A DNA stretch of 64,000 nucleotides, from assembly GCF_000020965.1 (NCBI RefSeq), contig NC_011297.1, positions 1,832,525 through 1,896,524 on the forward strand. The letters are read 5' to 3'. The position numbers were made by a program, and so were the translations under genes. Below are positions 37,720-46,720 of this stretch, piece by piece; position 1 is the stretch's first letter; every line of letters starts with the position of its first letter. Source of the DNA: Dictyoglomus thermophilum H-6-12. GTDB taxonomy: Bacteria; Dictyoglomota; Dictyoglomia; Dictyoglomales; Dictyoglomaceae. The notes beneath the pieces are model-generated. The model saw nothing but the letters and a program-made list of their open reading frames with translations. It was not told the origin of the DNA and did not search any database.

Positions 37720-38529
37720 ATGCTGATAGACTATCACATGCATTTAGAAAGAGGACCATTTGAGGAAAATTGGTGGCTTAAATTTTATGAGAAAGGAAAA
37801 GAGAGAAATATTAAAGAATTAGGGATTTCAGAACATGGACATCGCTTCAAAGAATTTAGACCTATTTATAACCATCTTCCCATAACAGAGCCATGGTGTG
37901 ATAGTACCCTCTCTGAGTATAAAGAATTTACTATGTTTTTGAAAAAGAAATATGGCATAAAGATTGGTGTTGAAATGGATTATTTTCCTGAAAAGGAAAA
38001 AGAAATCAAAGAACTTTTACAAGAATACAACTTTTTTGATTATGTTTTAGGGTCGGTACACTTTATAGACCACGGATTTGGTTTTGACATAGATCCCAAT
38101 GATCCTCGTTGGACCGAAAGAGATATTGAAGAGATCTTTGAAGATTATTTTGATAAGCTAGAAAAACTAATAAAAAGTAATTTATTTGATGTGGTTGCAC
38201 ATCTTGATGTGGTGAAACTTTGGGGTGGAAGAAAACCTAAAAATTTAATTAGTCTATATGAAAAAACAGCTAAAATGATTGCCAATCACGATATATCTGT
38301 AGAATTAAATACTGCTGGTTGGAGAAAACCTGTAAATGAAATCTATCCTTCACCTGAATTCCTTAAATTATTAGTTCATTACAACATTCCATTAACTTTT
38401 GGAGCCGATGCCCATACACCTGAAGATGTAGGAAGAGATATCGAAAAAGCATATAAATTAGCAAAAGATTTAGGATTTAAAAGATTATCAATCTTCAATA
38501 AAAGAGATAGAATTATTGTAGATCTTTAA
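37720..38529 (+). CDS. PHP-family phosphatase (histidinol-phosphatase-like)
   Basis: 269 residues. PHP-domain metal ligands are seen in order: DYHMHLERG (residues 4-12), SEHGHR near 48, GVEMDYFP near 88, LGSVHFIDHGF near 112, VVAHLDVVKLWG near 150, and GADAHTP near 230. The layout matches HisJ/HisK-type histidinol phosphatases (histidine synthesis, next to last step). No other his gene is nearby, so another sugar or polyol phosphate could be the substrate. GGAGGT precedes the ATG. Confidence 0.82.
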   Translation: MLIDYHMHLERGPFEENWWLKFYEKGKERNIKELGISEHGHRFKEFRPIYNHLPITEPWCDSTLSEYKEFTMFLKKKYGIKIGVEMDYFPEKEKEIKELLQEYNFFDYVLGSVHFIDHGFGFDIDPNDPRWTERDIEEIFEDYFDKLEKLIKSNLFDVVAHLDVVKLWGGRKPKNLISLYEKTAKMIANHDISVELNTAGWRKPVNEIYPSPEFLKLLVHYNIPLTFGADAHTPEDVGRDIEKAYKLAKDLGFKRLSIFNKRDRIIVDL

Positions 38530-38546
38530 AGAAGGGAGTGAGAATT

Positions 38547-39980
38547 TTGTTAGAAATTGGTAGAGAGATCTTAAGTTATGCCTCAAGATTTGGTGGGGAT
38601 TATGTAGATGTAAGAATTGTAAGAAGAAAACAAGAAGAAATAGAGGTTAAAAACGGAGTTTTAGAAAATGCAAGCAAAAACGAAACTTATGGTTTCGGGA
38701 TAAGAGTACTTTATAAAGGAGCCTGGGGCTTTGCATCTTCTTTTGATCTATCAAACTATAAAAAAACCGTCGAAAAAGCTTTCCAAATAGCAAAAGCAAG
38801 TGCCTCAGTGAATAAAAAAAAGGTAGTTTTAGCTCCAGCAGAAGTTTACAAAACCAAATGGGAAAGTTATTACAAAATTGATCCATTCTCTGTTCCTTTT
38901 GAAAAAAAATTAGACCTTCTTTTTACTGCCGATAGAATAATGAGAGAGGTAAAAGGAATAAGCCTTACTGAAGCATATTTGTCTTTCTTTAAAGAAGATA
39001 AAGTATTTCTAAGTAGTGAGGGATCTGAAATTGAACAAAGTATTCTTGAAAGTGGGGGCGGTATAACAGCATATGCTATAGAAGGAGGAGACATTCAGAG
39101 AAGATCATATCCAAATTCTTTTGGAGGAGACTTTAGAAAAGGTGGATGGGAATTTATTGAGGAGTTAGATCTCATGGGAAATGCAGAAAGAATAGCTAAA
39201 GAAGCAGTTGCCCTTCTCTCAGCAGATCCACTACCTGAAATGGTAACCACTCTTATCCTCGATGGAACCCAACTAGCATTGCAAGTTCATGAGTCTTGTG
39301 GACATCCAACAGAGCTTGATAGAGTTCTAGGAATGGAGGCAAGTTTTGCAGGAACAAGCTTTTTGACTTTAGACAAAAGAAATAACTTTCAATACGGCTC
39401 AGAAATAGTTAATATTGTTGCTGACGCTACTCATCCCTATGGTCTTGGAAGCTTTGGATTTGATGACGAAGGAGTACCCGCCCAGAGAAGTTATTTAGTA
39501 AAGAATGGACTCTTTGTCGGATATTTAACTTCTAGGGAAACTGCCGTTATTTTTGGTGAAAAATCCAATGGTACTATGAGGGCAGACGGTTGGAACCGTA
39601 TTCCTATTATAAGAATGACCAATATAAACCTTCTTCCTGGAGAAATGCCTTTTGAAGATCTTATTGCCTCAACCGATGAAGGGGTATATATGGCTGTCAA
39701 TAAAAATTGGTCTATTGATGATAAAAGGTTAAACTTTCATTTTGGCTGTGAAATCGCTTATGAAATAAAAAATGGAAAACTTGGAAAAATTTACAAAAAC
39801 CCATATTACACAGGAATAACCTACGAATTTTGGAGAAGCTGTGATGCTATAGCTGATGAAAAATCATGGAGAGTATGGGGAGTACCTAATTGTGGTAAGG
39901 GAGAGCCAATACAAATTGCAAGAGTGGGTCATGGGGTTTCACCTGCAAGATTTAGAAAAGTAAAGGTAGGTGGTAAATAA
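38547..39980 (+). CDS. tldD: TldD-type metalloprotease subunit
   Basis: About 477 residues. The zinc-binding HESCGH (HExxxH) near residue 250 and the C-terminal Cys in GVPNCGKG are the TldD hallmarks. TldD and TldE form a heterodimeric protease that degrades unfolded peptides and matures some modified peptides. A GTG at 38538 overlaps the GGGAG ribosome site; TTG at 38547 has better spacing and is chosen here. It is translationally coupled to tldE through TAATG. Confidence 0.93.
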   Translation: MLEIGREILSYASRFGGDYVDVRIVRRKQEEIEVKNGVLENASKNETYGFGIRVLYKGAWGFASSFDLSNYKKTVEKAFQIAKASASVNKKKVVLAPAEVYKTKWESYYKIDPFSVPFEKKLDLLFTADRIMREVKGISLTEAYLSFFKEDKVFLSSEGSEIEQSILESGGGITAYAIEGGDIQRRSYPNSFGGDFRKGGWEFIEELDLMGNAERIAKEAVALLSADPLPEMVTTLILDGTQLALQVHESCGHPTELDRVLGMEASFAGTSFLTLDKRNNFQYGSEIVNIVADATHPYGLGSFGFDDEGVPAQRSYLVKNGLFVGYLTSRETAVIFGEKSNGTMRADGWNRIPIIRMTNINLLPGEMPFEDLIASTDEGVYMAVNKNWSIDDKRLNFHFGCEIAYEIKNGKLGKIYKNPYYTGITYEFWRSCDAIADEKSWRVWGVPNCGKGEPIQIARVGHGVSPARFRKVKVGGK

Positions 39981-41299
39981 TGTGGGGAGAAGATAAGATT
40001 TTAAGCCTATTAAAAGATATTATCAACAAAATACCTTTTGAGAGAAAGGAAGTAAGCTTATCTATAAATAGTCAAGAGCTAACAAGATTTGCCAACAACA
40101 CTATTCACCAAAATGTGGCCGAAGAAAATTTATCTCTGACTATGAGGGTAGGTGAAGGAAAAAGAAAAATAATAGTAAATACAAGCGACATTGATAAGGA
40201 AAAAATAGATAAATTAATTCAAGACTTATATGACCTTTTGAAGGCTCAACCTGAAACTGAAGAACTATATTTACCCGAGTCAGAACCTATCCCTGAATAT
40301 GAAAAAAATCTTATAGCACCCTCTCCTGAATTGAGAGCAGATCTTGTAAAAAACTTTATAGAGAAGGCAGAAAAACATAATTTAGATGCTTTCGGAGCCC
40401 TATCAGAAAACACCACAGAATTTGGGATTATAAATTCAAATGGAGTAGAGGCTTATGCCACCTATTCTTATGCCCATGGAAAGGTTATGTACATGGGAGA
40501 AGGATCAGGATATCAAGAAGAATTAGGGAAAAACTTAGTTAGCATAAACTTTGAAAAACTCTCTGAAAGAGCATTACAAAAATGTATAGATAGTAGAAAT
40601 CCAGAAGAGATTGATCCTGGAATTTATACAGTAATTCTTGAACCCCTCGCTGTAGGAGAACTTTTTGAAATGCTTTCTTACTTTGGCTTTTCTGCAAAAG
40701 CTGTTCAAGAAAAAAGATCTTTCTTGAACCTTTATATGGGACAAAAAATCTTCAAAGAATTTATCAATGTCTTTGATGATGGATTAAACCCTGAAGGAAT
40801 TGTAATTCCTATAGACTTTGAGGGAGTACCTAAAAAGAGAGTAGACCTAATAAAGAACGGGGTTCCTATAGGACCAGTATATGATACTGCAACAGCAGCA
40901 AAGGAAGGCAAAAAATCTACTGGACATGCTCTTCCTCCGCCATCCTGGGGGCCTGCTCCCTTAAATCTTTTCTTTACTCCTGGAGAAAAAACTTTGGAGG
41001 AAATAATAAGTGAAACCGAAAAAGGAATATTAGTGACAAGATTCCATTATGTAAATGCCTTTCTCGATCCTGTAAAAGTACTCGCCACAGGAATGACACG
41101 AGATGGAACCTTCTTAATAGAAAACGGAAAAATCAAAAAACCTTTAAAAAATTTAAGATTCACTCAAAGTTTTGTGGAAGCTTTAGCAAATGTGGTAGAT
41201 ATATCCAACGAGGCAATTTTAGTTCCCAGTATGGGTTTTTCAAAAGTACCAGCAATCAAAGTAGAAAATTTCAATTTCACAGGAAAAACTGAATTTTAA
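39980..41299 (+). CDS. tldE: TldE/PmbA-type protease subunit
   Basis: 439 residues. It has the PmbA/TldE layout: N-terminal alpha/beta domain, then a beta-rich C-terminal domain with KSTGHALPPPSWGPAPLNLFFTPG, but no HExxxH, as expected for the non-catalytic partner. The start overlaps the tldD stop by one base. No modified-peptide precursor gene was found nearby, so a general peptide-degrading role is more likely than dedicated peptide maturation. Confidence 0.93.
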   Translation: MWGEDKILSLLKDIINKIPFERKEVSLSINSQELTRFANNTIHQNVAEENLSLTMRVGEGKRKIIVNTSDIDKEKIDKLIQDLYDLLKAQPETEELYLPESEPIPEYEKNLIAPSPELRADLVKNFIEKAEKHNLDAFGALSENTTEFGIINSNGVEAYATYSYAHGKVMYMGEGSGYQEELGKNLVSINFEKLSERALQKCIDSRNPEEIDPGIYTVILEPLAVGELFEMLSYFGFSAKAVQEKRSFLNLYMGQKIFKEFINVFDDGLNPEGIVIPIDFEGVPKKRVDLIKNGVPIGPVYDTATAAKEGKKSTGHALPPPSWGPAPLNLFFTPGEKTLEEIISETEKGILVTRFHYVNAFLDPVKVLATGMTRDGTFLIENGKIKKPLKNLRFTQSFVEALANVVDISNEAILVPSMGFSKVPAIKVENFNFTGKTEF

Positions 41300-41302
41300 A
41301 AA

Positions 41303-41329
41303 AAGAAGGCGGGATAAACCCGCCTTCTT
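41303..41329. terminator. Bidirectional terminator between tldE and hsp20
   Basis: AAGAAGGCGGG (41303-41313) pairs perfectly with CCCGCCTTCTT (41319-41329), loop ATAAA. A-rich on the left and T-rich on the right, it can serve both convergent genes. Confidence 0.9.
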
Positions 41330-41331
41330 CT

Positions 41332-41784
41332 TTACTTCTCTTCCTTAATCTTTATCTTAATACCCTCAAGTTTTTCAGGTTTTGCCTTTGGTAATGTTAA
41401 GGTCAATACTCCGTTCTTATAAACAGCTTCGCTCTTGTCAGGTACTATGGGCTTTGGTAGATCTATTCTTCTATAGATCCTACCTAATCTTCTTTCCTTT
41501 CTATAGAAGTTCTCTTTCTTTACCTCTTCTTCCTCCTTAGTTTCTCCCTGAATTATTACACTATCTTCTGTTACACTGATATCTACATCTTCAGGCTTGA
41601 AGCCTGGAAGTTCAACTTTTAATACGATATTTTCATCAGTTTCATACATGTCTATGGCAGGAGCATAAGCTCCTCTTCTTTCCTCAACAGCTGTAGTTTC
41701 ACCAAAGAAATCTGCGAATAATCTATCCATTTCTCTTTGTAAGTGTCTTATTTCCTCAAAAGGATCCCAATATCTTCTTAACAT
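41332..41784 (-). CDS. Small heat-shock protein Hsp20
   Basis: 150 residues. The alpha-crystallin domain (about 42-138) runs from YAPAIDMYETDENIVLKVELPG to YKNGVLTLTLPK. The N-terminus WDPFEEIRHLQREMDRLF and the C-terminal I-K-I tail motif allow oligomer assembly. It is an ATP-independent holdase expected in a thermophile. A strong promoter lies upstream at 41835-41862, with no CIRCE element. AAGGGGAGGTGAG precedes the ATG. Confidence 0.96.
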   Translation of the reverse strand: MLRRYWDPFEEIRHLQREMDRLFADFFGETTAVEERRGAYAPAIDMYETDENIVLKVELPGFKPEDVDISVTEDSVIIQGETKEEEEVKKENFYRKERRLGRIYRRIDLPKPIVPDKSEAVYKNGVLTLTLPKAKPEKLEGIKIKIKEEK

Positions 41785-41834
41785 AGTCTCACCTCCCCTT
41801 TGAGATTTCAGATATATTAACTTTGTCTATATAT

Positions 41835-41862
41835 ATTATATATCCCTATATAACTATGTCAA
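41835..41862 (-). promoter_or_regulatory. Promoter of hsp20
   Basis: On the minus strand: TTGACA (41857-41862), 16-bp spacer, TATAAT (41835-41840), about 50 bp before the start codon. This looks like a vegetative promoter. Confidence 0.78.
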
Positions 41863-41908
41863 GTCAAAAAACCAAAAATACCCTAAAATAATTAAGTAAA
41901 AATCTTGT

Positions 41909-43267
41909 TTAAGAATCTTTATATATCTTCTTTATTGCCTCCTGAGCAGCCATTACCACATGATAAACGGTAGGAGCGCATGTTAAATATGGATGAGTTG
42001 CCATTTGAAGAGTTTCAAGCTCCGATGCGGTTATCCTTTGCTGTATAGCTAAACCGATGAGATTAATGAGTTCTGCAAAAGACATTCCTCCTGCGATTTG
42101 TCCTCCAAGTAAAACTCCAGAATGTTTTGAAAAAATAAGTTTTACTTTTGTTTTGTTTACCCCTGGAAGGGTACCTGGATGCTTATCAATACCTTCAGCA
42201 ATTCCTGTCACTACCTCAAATCCTTCTCTCATAGCACTGTTTTCGGTAAGACCTGCAGAGGCAAGTACAAGACCATCCACATAAGTAGAATAAACTGCAA
42301 TAGTGCCTTTGTTCTCTCTTATTAATTTTATTTTATACAAATTAGCTCCCGCTATTCTTGCCTCAGCAGTAGCCGTTGAGGCAAGCATCACAGCAGTATT
42401 TCTTCTAGTATAAAAGTCCCTCTTTAAAGCACAATCTCCCACAGCAAAAATATCAGGATCAGAAGTCCTCATGTACTCATCAACCCATATAGCCCCAGTG
42501 TTTATAACCTCAAGTCCTGCTGTCTTTGCTAATTCAGAATTTGGCCTTGCTCCTATCCCCAAAAGTACCACATCCACATCTATCTCTCTTCCATCCTCAA
42601 GTCTTACTTTTCTAACCTTTTCATCTCCTATAAACTCAACTACTTTAGCATTAGTAAGGACATTAACTCCTTTCGATTTAAGTTTCTCCTCTACAAGTAT
42701 GGAAAATTCCTCATCAAAAGACTGAGCAAGAAGATGAGGAAGCATCTCCACGAGATATACATTAATCCCTTGCAATTTTGAGACCTCATCTGCTATCTCT
42801 ACCCCTATAAATCCTCCCCCAAGAATTAATACATTTTTAGACTTTCTTATCTCTTCGACTACCTCTTTGAGATAATCCAAATTCTTATAAATAGGGAATA
42901 TATTTTTCTTTTCTATGCCTGGAATCTTAGGTATTATAGGAAGAGAACCTGTTGCAAGCACTAATTTCTCATAATAATACTTATCTCCTCCCTTGGTTTC
43001 CACATACTTCTCTTTTCTATTTATATTTACTGCCTCATCTACTAATACCTCTATTCCTGCATTTTCAAGCCCAGCATATCCCATTTTATTGTCTTCGGGC
43101 TTTTGGAGACTATAAAACATATAAGGAATACCACATGGAACCACACTATTTTGAACATTTCTCATAACAGTAATTTTTTTATCAGGATAATATTTTTTAG
43201 CAGTTGAGGCACAAACAATTCCTGCAGGACCTCCTCCTATTATAAGCACATCAGTTCTTTTATCCAT
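41909..43267 (-). CDS. FAD-dependent CoA-disulfide reductase/NADH oxidase-like enzyme
   Basis: 452 residues. The FAD-binding motif is IIGGGPAGIVCASTA (about 8-22). A single active-site Cys lies in VVPCGIPYMFYSL near residue 45, the hallmark of the CoADR/Nox/Npx group rather than glutathione reductase. The NAD-binding motif is VLILGGGFIGVEIADEV, and FAVGDCA is the second FAD motif. Roles known in the group are CoA-disulfide or polysulfide reduction and oxygen or peroxide removal; in an anaerobe a redox-defence or sulfur role is likely. A TATAAT (43308-43313, minus) and AGGAGG precede the ATG. Confidence 0.9.
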   Translation of the reverse strand: MDKRTDVLIIGGGPAGIVCASTAKKYYPDKKITVMRNVQNSVVPCGIPYMFYSLQKPEDNKMGYAGLENAGIEVLVDEAVNINRKEKYVETKGGDKYYYEKLVLATGSLPIIPKIPGIEKKNIFPIYKNLDYLKEVVEEIRKSKNVLILGGGFIGVEIADEVSKLQGINVYLVEMLPHLLAQSFDEEFSILVEEKLKSKGVNVLTNAKVVEFIGDEKVRKVRLEDGREIDVDVVLLGIGARPNSELAKTAGLEVINTGAIWVDEYMRTSDPDIFAVGDCALKRDFYTRRNTAVMLASTATAEARIAGANLYKIKLIRENKGTIAVYSTYVDGLVLASAGLTENSAMREGFEVVTGIAEGIDKHPGTLPGVNKTKVKLIFSKHSGVLLGGQIAGGMSFAELINLIGLAIQQRITASELETLQMATHPYLTCAPTVYHVVMAAQEAIKKIYKDS

Positions 43268-43756
43268 AATCCTACCTCCTTTTATTAGGTATTTTCTTAG
43301 CTCAAATATTATACCATCTATTTACACAAATTTAATATTTAATTTAATATCAAACATTATGATGGGATAAAAATAAAGTGAATTTTAGTAAACTCATTAC
43401 TATACTATATAAATCTCGCAATAATTGGAAGCTATAATTCAATAATTGATTATCTTTTAATGGCGTTTAAATGACCAATATAAAAAGGCCTTTGATAGGA
43501 ACATCATAGGTATAACTCTTAAGAAATAAAAATAAATCCTTTGTAAAAAGAATTGTATTGTTAGAAAAGACCTCCATATAATATAAAGAGTAAGCATAAA
43601 ACCTTTGATAAGTATGGAAAATTTTCCATAAAAGGTCTAAATCTTCAATAAGGTGAGCTAATTCTTTAACTTCATAGGTAACTATCTCCCTACCTATACG
43701 ATTAAAATTAATTTTTTATCTCATACCATAAGCAATCTTATGGTATAATTTCATCT
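43268..43756. other. Long non-coding stretch with decayed sequence
   Basis: 489 bp without an intact gene. The left part holds the upstream region of the flavoprotein gene. The middle holds an open frame without a start (see 43467-43700). The right end holds a TATAAT promoter box at 43744-43749. No RNA gene or riboswitch structure was recognised. Confidence 0.6.
43467..43700 (-). pseudogene. Possible gene remnant (78 open codons, no start)
   Basis: On the minus strand a frame is open from a stop near 43714 to TAA at 43467-43469, but it has no ATG, GTG or TTG at its beginning and no ribosome site. The sequence (EIVTYEVKELAHLIEDLDL, then YSLYYMEVFSNN) has natural codon use for this genome. It may be the tail of a deleted gene. 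I cannot name a family, and chance openness in AT-rich DNA is not excluded. Confidence 0.3.
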
Positions 43757-44242
43757 ATGATTAAACTGTATTCAAGACCTTTTATTTTAATAGTCTCATT
43801 AATTCTACTCATAGCTATTTCAATTAAAATACATTATGAATTTAGTTTTGAAAAGGTTGAAAACTGGAATTATAAACAGCTTCAAAAGATAAATCCCAAA
43901 GTAAACTCTTTTACTTCCATAGTATTCGGAGATAATAAAAACTCAACAAAAGTCTTTAACAAACTAATTAAACAGGGTTAATAATGAAGAGTTATGGATG
44001 GAAGATCCCTATATTATGAGATGTTTTGGCCTTTTTATTACTCCTTTCATGTTCCACTCTCTTCACCTACCCCAGCAGGAGGAGCAGGAGCAGAACTTAT
44101 TGGGGTAGATCCTCAACATGATTTTTATCACTATATAAAAGTCAATGTAACTCCAACTAATGTAGACTACGAGTTAGTTAAATTAAGTACACCCAGAAAT
44201 GGCTTAAATGGAACTTTAAAAAATGACCAACTTTGGTGTTAA
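43757..44242 (+). pseudogene. Metallophosphoesterase pseudogene with internal deletion
   Basis: The first part (43757-43981, 74 residues) has a membrane anchor (about 8-24) and FTSIVFGDNKNSTKVFNKL, the first metal-ligand motif of calcineurin-like phosphoesterases. It ends in tandem stops (TAA TAA TGA). The same frame resumes at 43994 with TPAGGAGAELIGVDPQHDFYHYIKVNV, a typical C-terminal part of such enzymes. The middle, with the GD, GNH and GHxH motifs, is missing. Omitting one G near 43975 would extend the first part as KQVNNEEL, so both a frameshift and a deletion occurred. A TATAAT box 7 nt before the ATG is intact. Confidence 0.7.
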
Positions 44243-45004
44243 TCAAACTGTATGCATTTCCCCCTCCTTAACCACAGCATAAGCAATAACTAAGTAAGCC
44301 CCTAGGTATATAATTCTGTCAATGTTGAAAACATTATACTCTCCTAAGACAAAATAAAATATTAGGCTAGATAAAGAAAGTAGAGATATGCCTAATGTTA
44401 ATAGATAGTAATTTCTTGCAATCTCTCCTCCCCAAAAATGGGTGGTAATTGTAAGAAATAGAATCATAAATAAAACAAGTAAAATATAATTTTCTATGAG
44501 ATAAATTATATTTGTAACCTTATCCCACACTGAGTAAGCACGATTTAATATTACAGGAAGAAAACCCACCTGTAGTATAAGCAAGAAAAGTAAAAGAGAA
44601 TTAATTACCAATAAGAAATTTTCATTAAAAGTTAATCTTAATCTTAAAGAATTTCCAATAAAAACTATAAACATCAATAATCCTACAATATTAAAAATGA
44701 AGGAGAAAATCTTGAAAATCTCAGAAATATTTTCTTCCCTTAAGAAACTCAAAAAATCCCCCAATAAATATGAGGCTAAACCTGCTACAATAAACAACCA
44801 TCCCAACCAAAATCTTTGACTTCTGTCCATCTTTAACAAATAAACCAACGCAAAGAGTAGGCCAATTATTTCTGCTAAAAGATAGACAAACTGGTAGACT
44901 GAATTATGTATATAAACGTTAAACAAAGGAAGAAAAGAGAGTAAAATTACCAAAAAAAGGCTAATAAAAAACACAATCTCTACAGCTCTAAGTCTATTCT
45001 CCAT
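44243..45004 (-). CDS. Multi-pass membrane protein of unknown function
   Basis: 253 residues with about seven hydrophobic helices and short loops. The first helix begins at about residue 8, and charged segments DRSQRF and REENISE lie between helices. No motif was recognised. The plan recalls seven-helix sensor domains but lacks any fused output domain. It follows the DUF4388-like gene by 9 bp, so the two probably work together. Its stop codon directly abuts the end of the phosphoesterase pseudogene. Confidence 0.55.
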   Translation of the reverse strand: MENRLRAVEIVFFISLFLVILLSFLPLFNVYIHNSVYQFVYLLAEIIGLLFALVYLLKMDRSQRFWLGWLFIVAGLASYLLGDFLSFLREENISEIFKIFSFIFNIVGLLMFIVFIGNSLRLRLTFNENFLLVINSLLLFLLILQVGFLPVILNRAYSVWDKVTNIIYLIENYILLVLFMILFLTITTHFWGGEIARNYYLLTLGISLLSLSSLIFYFVLGEYNVFNIDRIIYLGAYLVIAYAVVKEGEMHTV

Positions 45005-45013
45005 GACTCCCCC

Positions 45014-46027
45014 CTAAGAAATAATATTCTCTGGGCTCAAATAGGAAAAAAGAGTTGAAAGTTCAGGATGATCTTTTATTTTCTCATAGTAATTTTTATA
45101 AACCTCCGTATATCTTTCTGTAAGAAGTTTCTTCCCCCAAAATCTAACCAGTTCTTTATTTAGTTCTTTTATAAAATTAGCAAAAAGATTTACAGCCTCA
45201 TACCAACTGTTTATAACATTTTGCTTTATCATAAACTGATCTTCTGCAAGAATAATAGAATCTCTCATTAAGCCATTTTGATTTAAGAAAACTTTTTCCA
45301 AAATCTTCTTCACCTTATCAGGATAAATTCCTGTACTTATATAACCTGTTACTAATTGATTCAAAAAATCTATAAGAGTTTCTATCAAGAAATCTATATT
45401 CTTCTCTATTTCTCCAAATTTTAAAGAGGGAAATTTAAACCCCTCAAATTCTTTTATGGACATATTATAAAAATAGAGATAACCAAGCTTAGAATTTAAA
45501 TTTTGAATAAGTCCAATCTTTTCCTGATCTTCCACAAACTCCCCATCTCTCTCATTATAATACCCTAAATATTTACCATCATAAAAAAGAAAATGAAAAT
45601 TATTTGCTTCCAAGATTAAGTTAAGATGAGAGACATTTGATTTTTCCAGACATTTATCAATAATACCCGTAGGATCAAAAATCTTAAGCTCGCCATTTAG
45701 AATCGGATTAGAAAATAACTTTAATAGAATGTTTTTAATAATTTCTTCTTCAAGATTGTACAAAGAAATAAAAGAGACCCTCATCATAGCATCAGTAATA
45801 AAGGAATCAATAGCTTCCTCATCCTGAAGAAGAAGTTCACCATCTTTATAGGTAAAAGCCTTCCTCGGTTCTCCCTCAGTAATTAATATTTGAGTTTTAA
45901 TATCTGAGACCTTACCCTCTAATACTCCACTAAATTTTTCCATTCTTATCCAAGCCACAAGCTCTTTGAGATTAATAAGTCCTGAAGGAGTATCCTCATA
46001 GATTGGCTTTCCTTTTGGGAATTTCAT
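45014..46027 (-). CDS. Protein of unknown function with DUF4388-like modules
   Basis: 337 residues, soluble. The N-terminal module LKELVAWIRMEKFSGVLEGK, then TQILITEGEPRKAFTYKDGEL, has the DUF4388-type pattern. A second, weaker copy is near SNVSHLNLILEANNFHFLFYDGKYLGYY. The C-terminal half is helical. It resembles the product of 36693-37619 in plan and size and lies directly upstream of a membrane protein gene. A signalling role is possible; nothing catalytic is seen. Confidence 0.5.
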   Translation of the reverse strand: MKFPKGKPIYEDTPSGLINLKELVAWIRMEKFSGVLEGKVSDIKTQILITEGEPRKAFTYKDGELLLQDEEAIDSFITDAMMRVSFISLYNLEEEIIKNILLKLFSNPILNGELKIFDPTGIIDKCLEKSNVSHLNLILEANNFHFLFYDGKYLGYYNERDGEFVEDQEKIGLIQNLNSKLGYLYFYNMSIKEFEGFKFPSLKFGEIEKNIDFLIETLIDFLNQLVTGYISTGIYPDKVKKILEKVFLNQNGLMRDSIILAEDQFMIKQNVINSWYEAVNLFANFIKELNKELVRFWGKKLLTERYTEVYKNYYEKIKDHPELSTLFSYLSPENIIS

Positions 46028-46189
46028 CCTTCTTCTTTATCCCCCTTTTAATTTTATGTTTACCGTATAATAATATTGTCTTTAATATCATTTTAACATT
46101 TAACAATCATTTTAACCATAATATTTTATTCAATAAATTTCTTTTACATCATTTCGCCTTTACCTGAATTTATTGCTATAATAACTCCT

Positions 46190-46720
46190 ATGAATTTGTG
46201 GGAATTATTTTTTGTGTTCCTAAAAATCGGATGGCTTACCCTCGGAGGGGGCTATGTAATGGTCCCCCTATTCTTGGAAGAGATCGTAAAGAAAAAAGGC
46301 TGGATGGATGAAGAGACCTTTTTACAAACCCTAACCCTTGCCCAGTTATTTCCAGGACCTATCGCCTTTAATCTTGCCGTTGCAGTAGGATATAAATTGA
46401 AAAGAATAAAAGGAGCCATTATCTCTGGAATTGCTGTGGTTCTTCCCTCTTTCATATCAATTCTTGTAATTGCTATATTCTTCTTAAACTTTGAGAAATC
46501 AAAAATAGTACAAGGACTTTTCTATGGCATAAGACCTGCCATTGCTTCAGCCATGGTAATTGCAGTATTAGAACTTATTAAAAAAAGAAAGTGGAGCAAA
46601 TTAAATATAATTTCTTTTTTGTTTATGTCAGTACTGCTAATATTCTTTAAGGTTAATCCTATTTATTTAATTCTCATCTCCTTAGGAGTAGTGATTTTAT
46701 GGGTATATATGAAGCATTAA
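46190..46720 (+). CDS. ChrA-family transporter, first half-size subunit
   Basis: 176 residues. The N-terminal motif FLKIGWLTLGGGYVMVPLFLEEIVKKKGW and TLAQLFPGPIAFNLAVAVGYK are the chromate-transporter (CHR) signatures. It is a short-chain type with one CHR domain, encoded as a pair with the next gene. Family members export chromate or related oxyanions; the physiological substrate in an anaerobe is unclear. A TATAAT box ends 7 nt before the ATG and no ribosome site is seen, suggesting a leaderless mRNA. Confidence 0.88.
   Translation: MNLWELFFVFLKIGWLTLGGGYVMVPLFLEEIVKKKGWMDEETFLQTLTLAQLFPGPIAFNLAVAVGYKLKRIKGAIISGIAVVLPSFISILVIAIFFLNFEKSKIVQGLFYGIRPAIASAMVIAVLELIKKRKWSKLNIISFLFMSVLLIFFKVNPIYLILISLGVVILWVYMKH

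Noticed and set aside
41785-41908. CIRCE-type heat-shock element before hsp20
   Set aside because: Searched by eye for TTAGCACTC-N9-GAGTGCTAA; only a vegetative-type promoter was found.
43268-43756. Riboswitch or structured RNA in the long gap
   Set aside because: No conserved aptamer motif or terminator-linked structure was recognised; short inverted repeats there are AT-rich and not convincing.
46699-46720. Programmed frameshift joining the two chrA halves
   Set aside because: Each half has its own start, and a 22-base overlap with a TTAGGAG site before the second ATG explains the arrangement; half-size ChrA pairs are well known.
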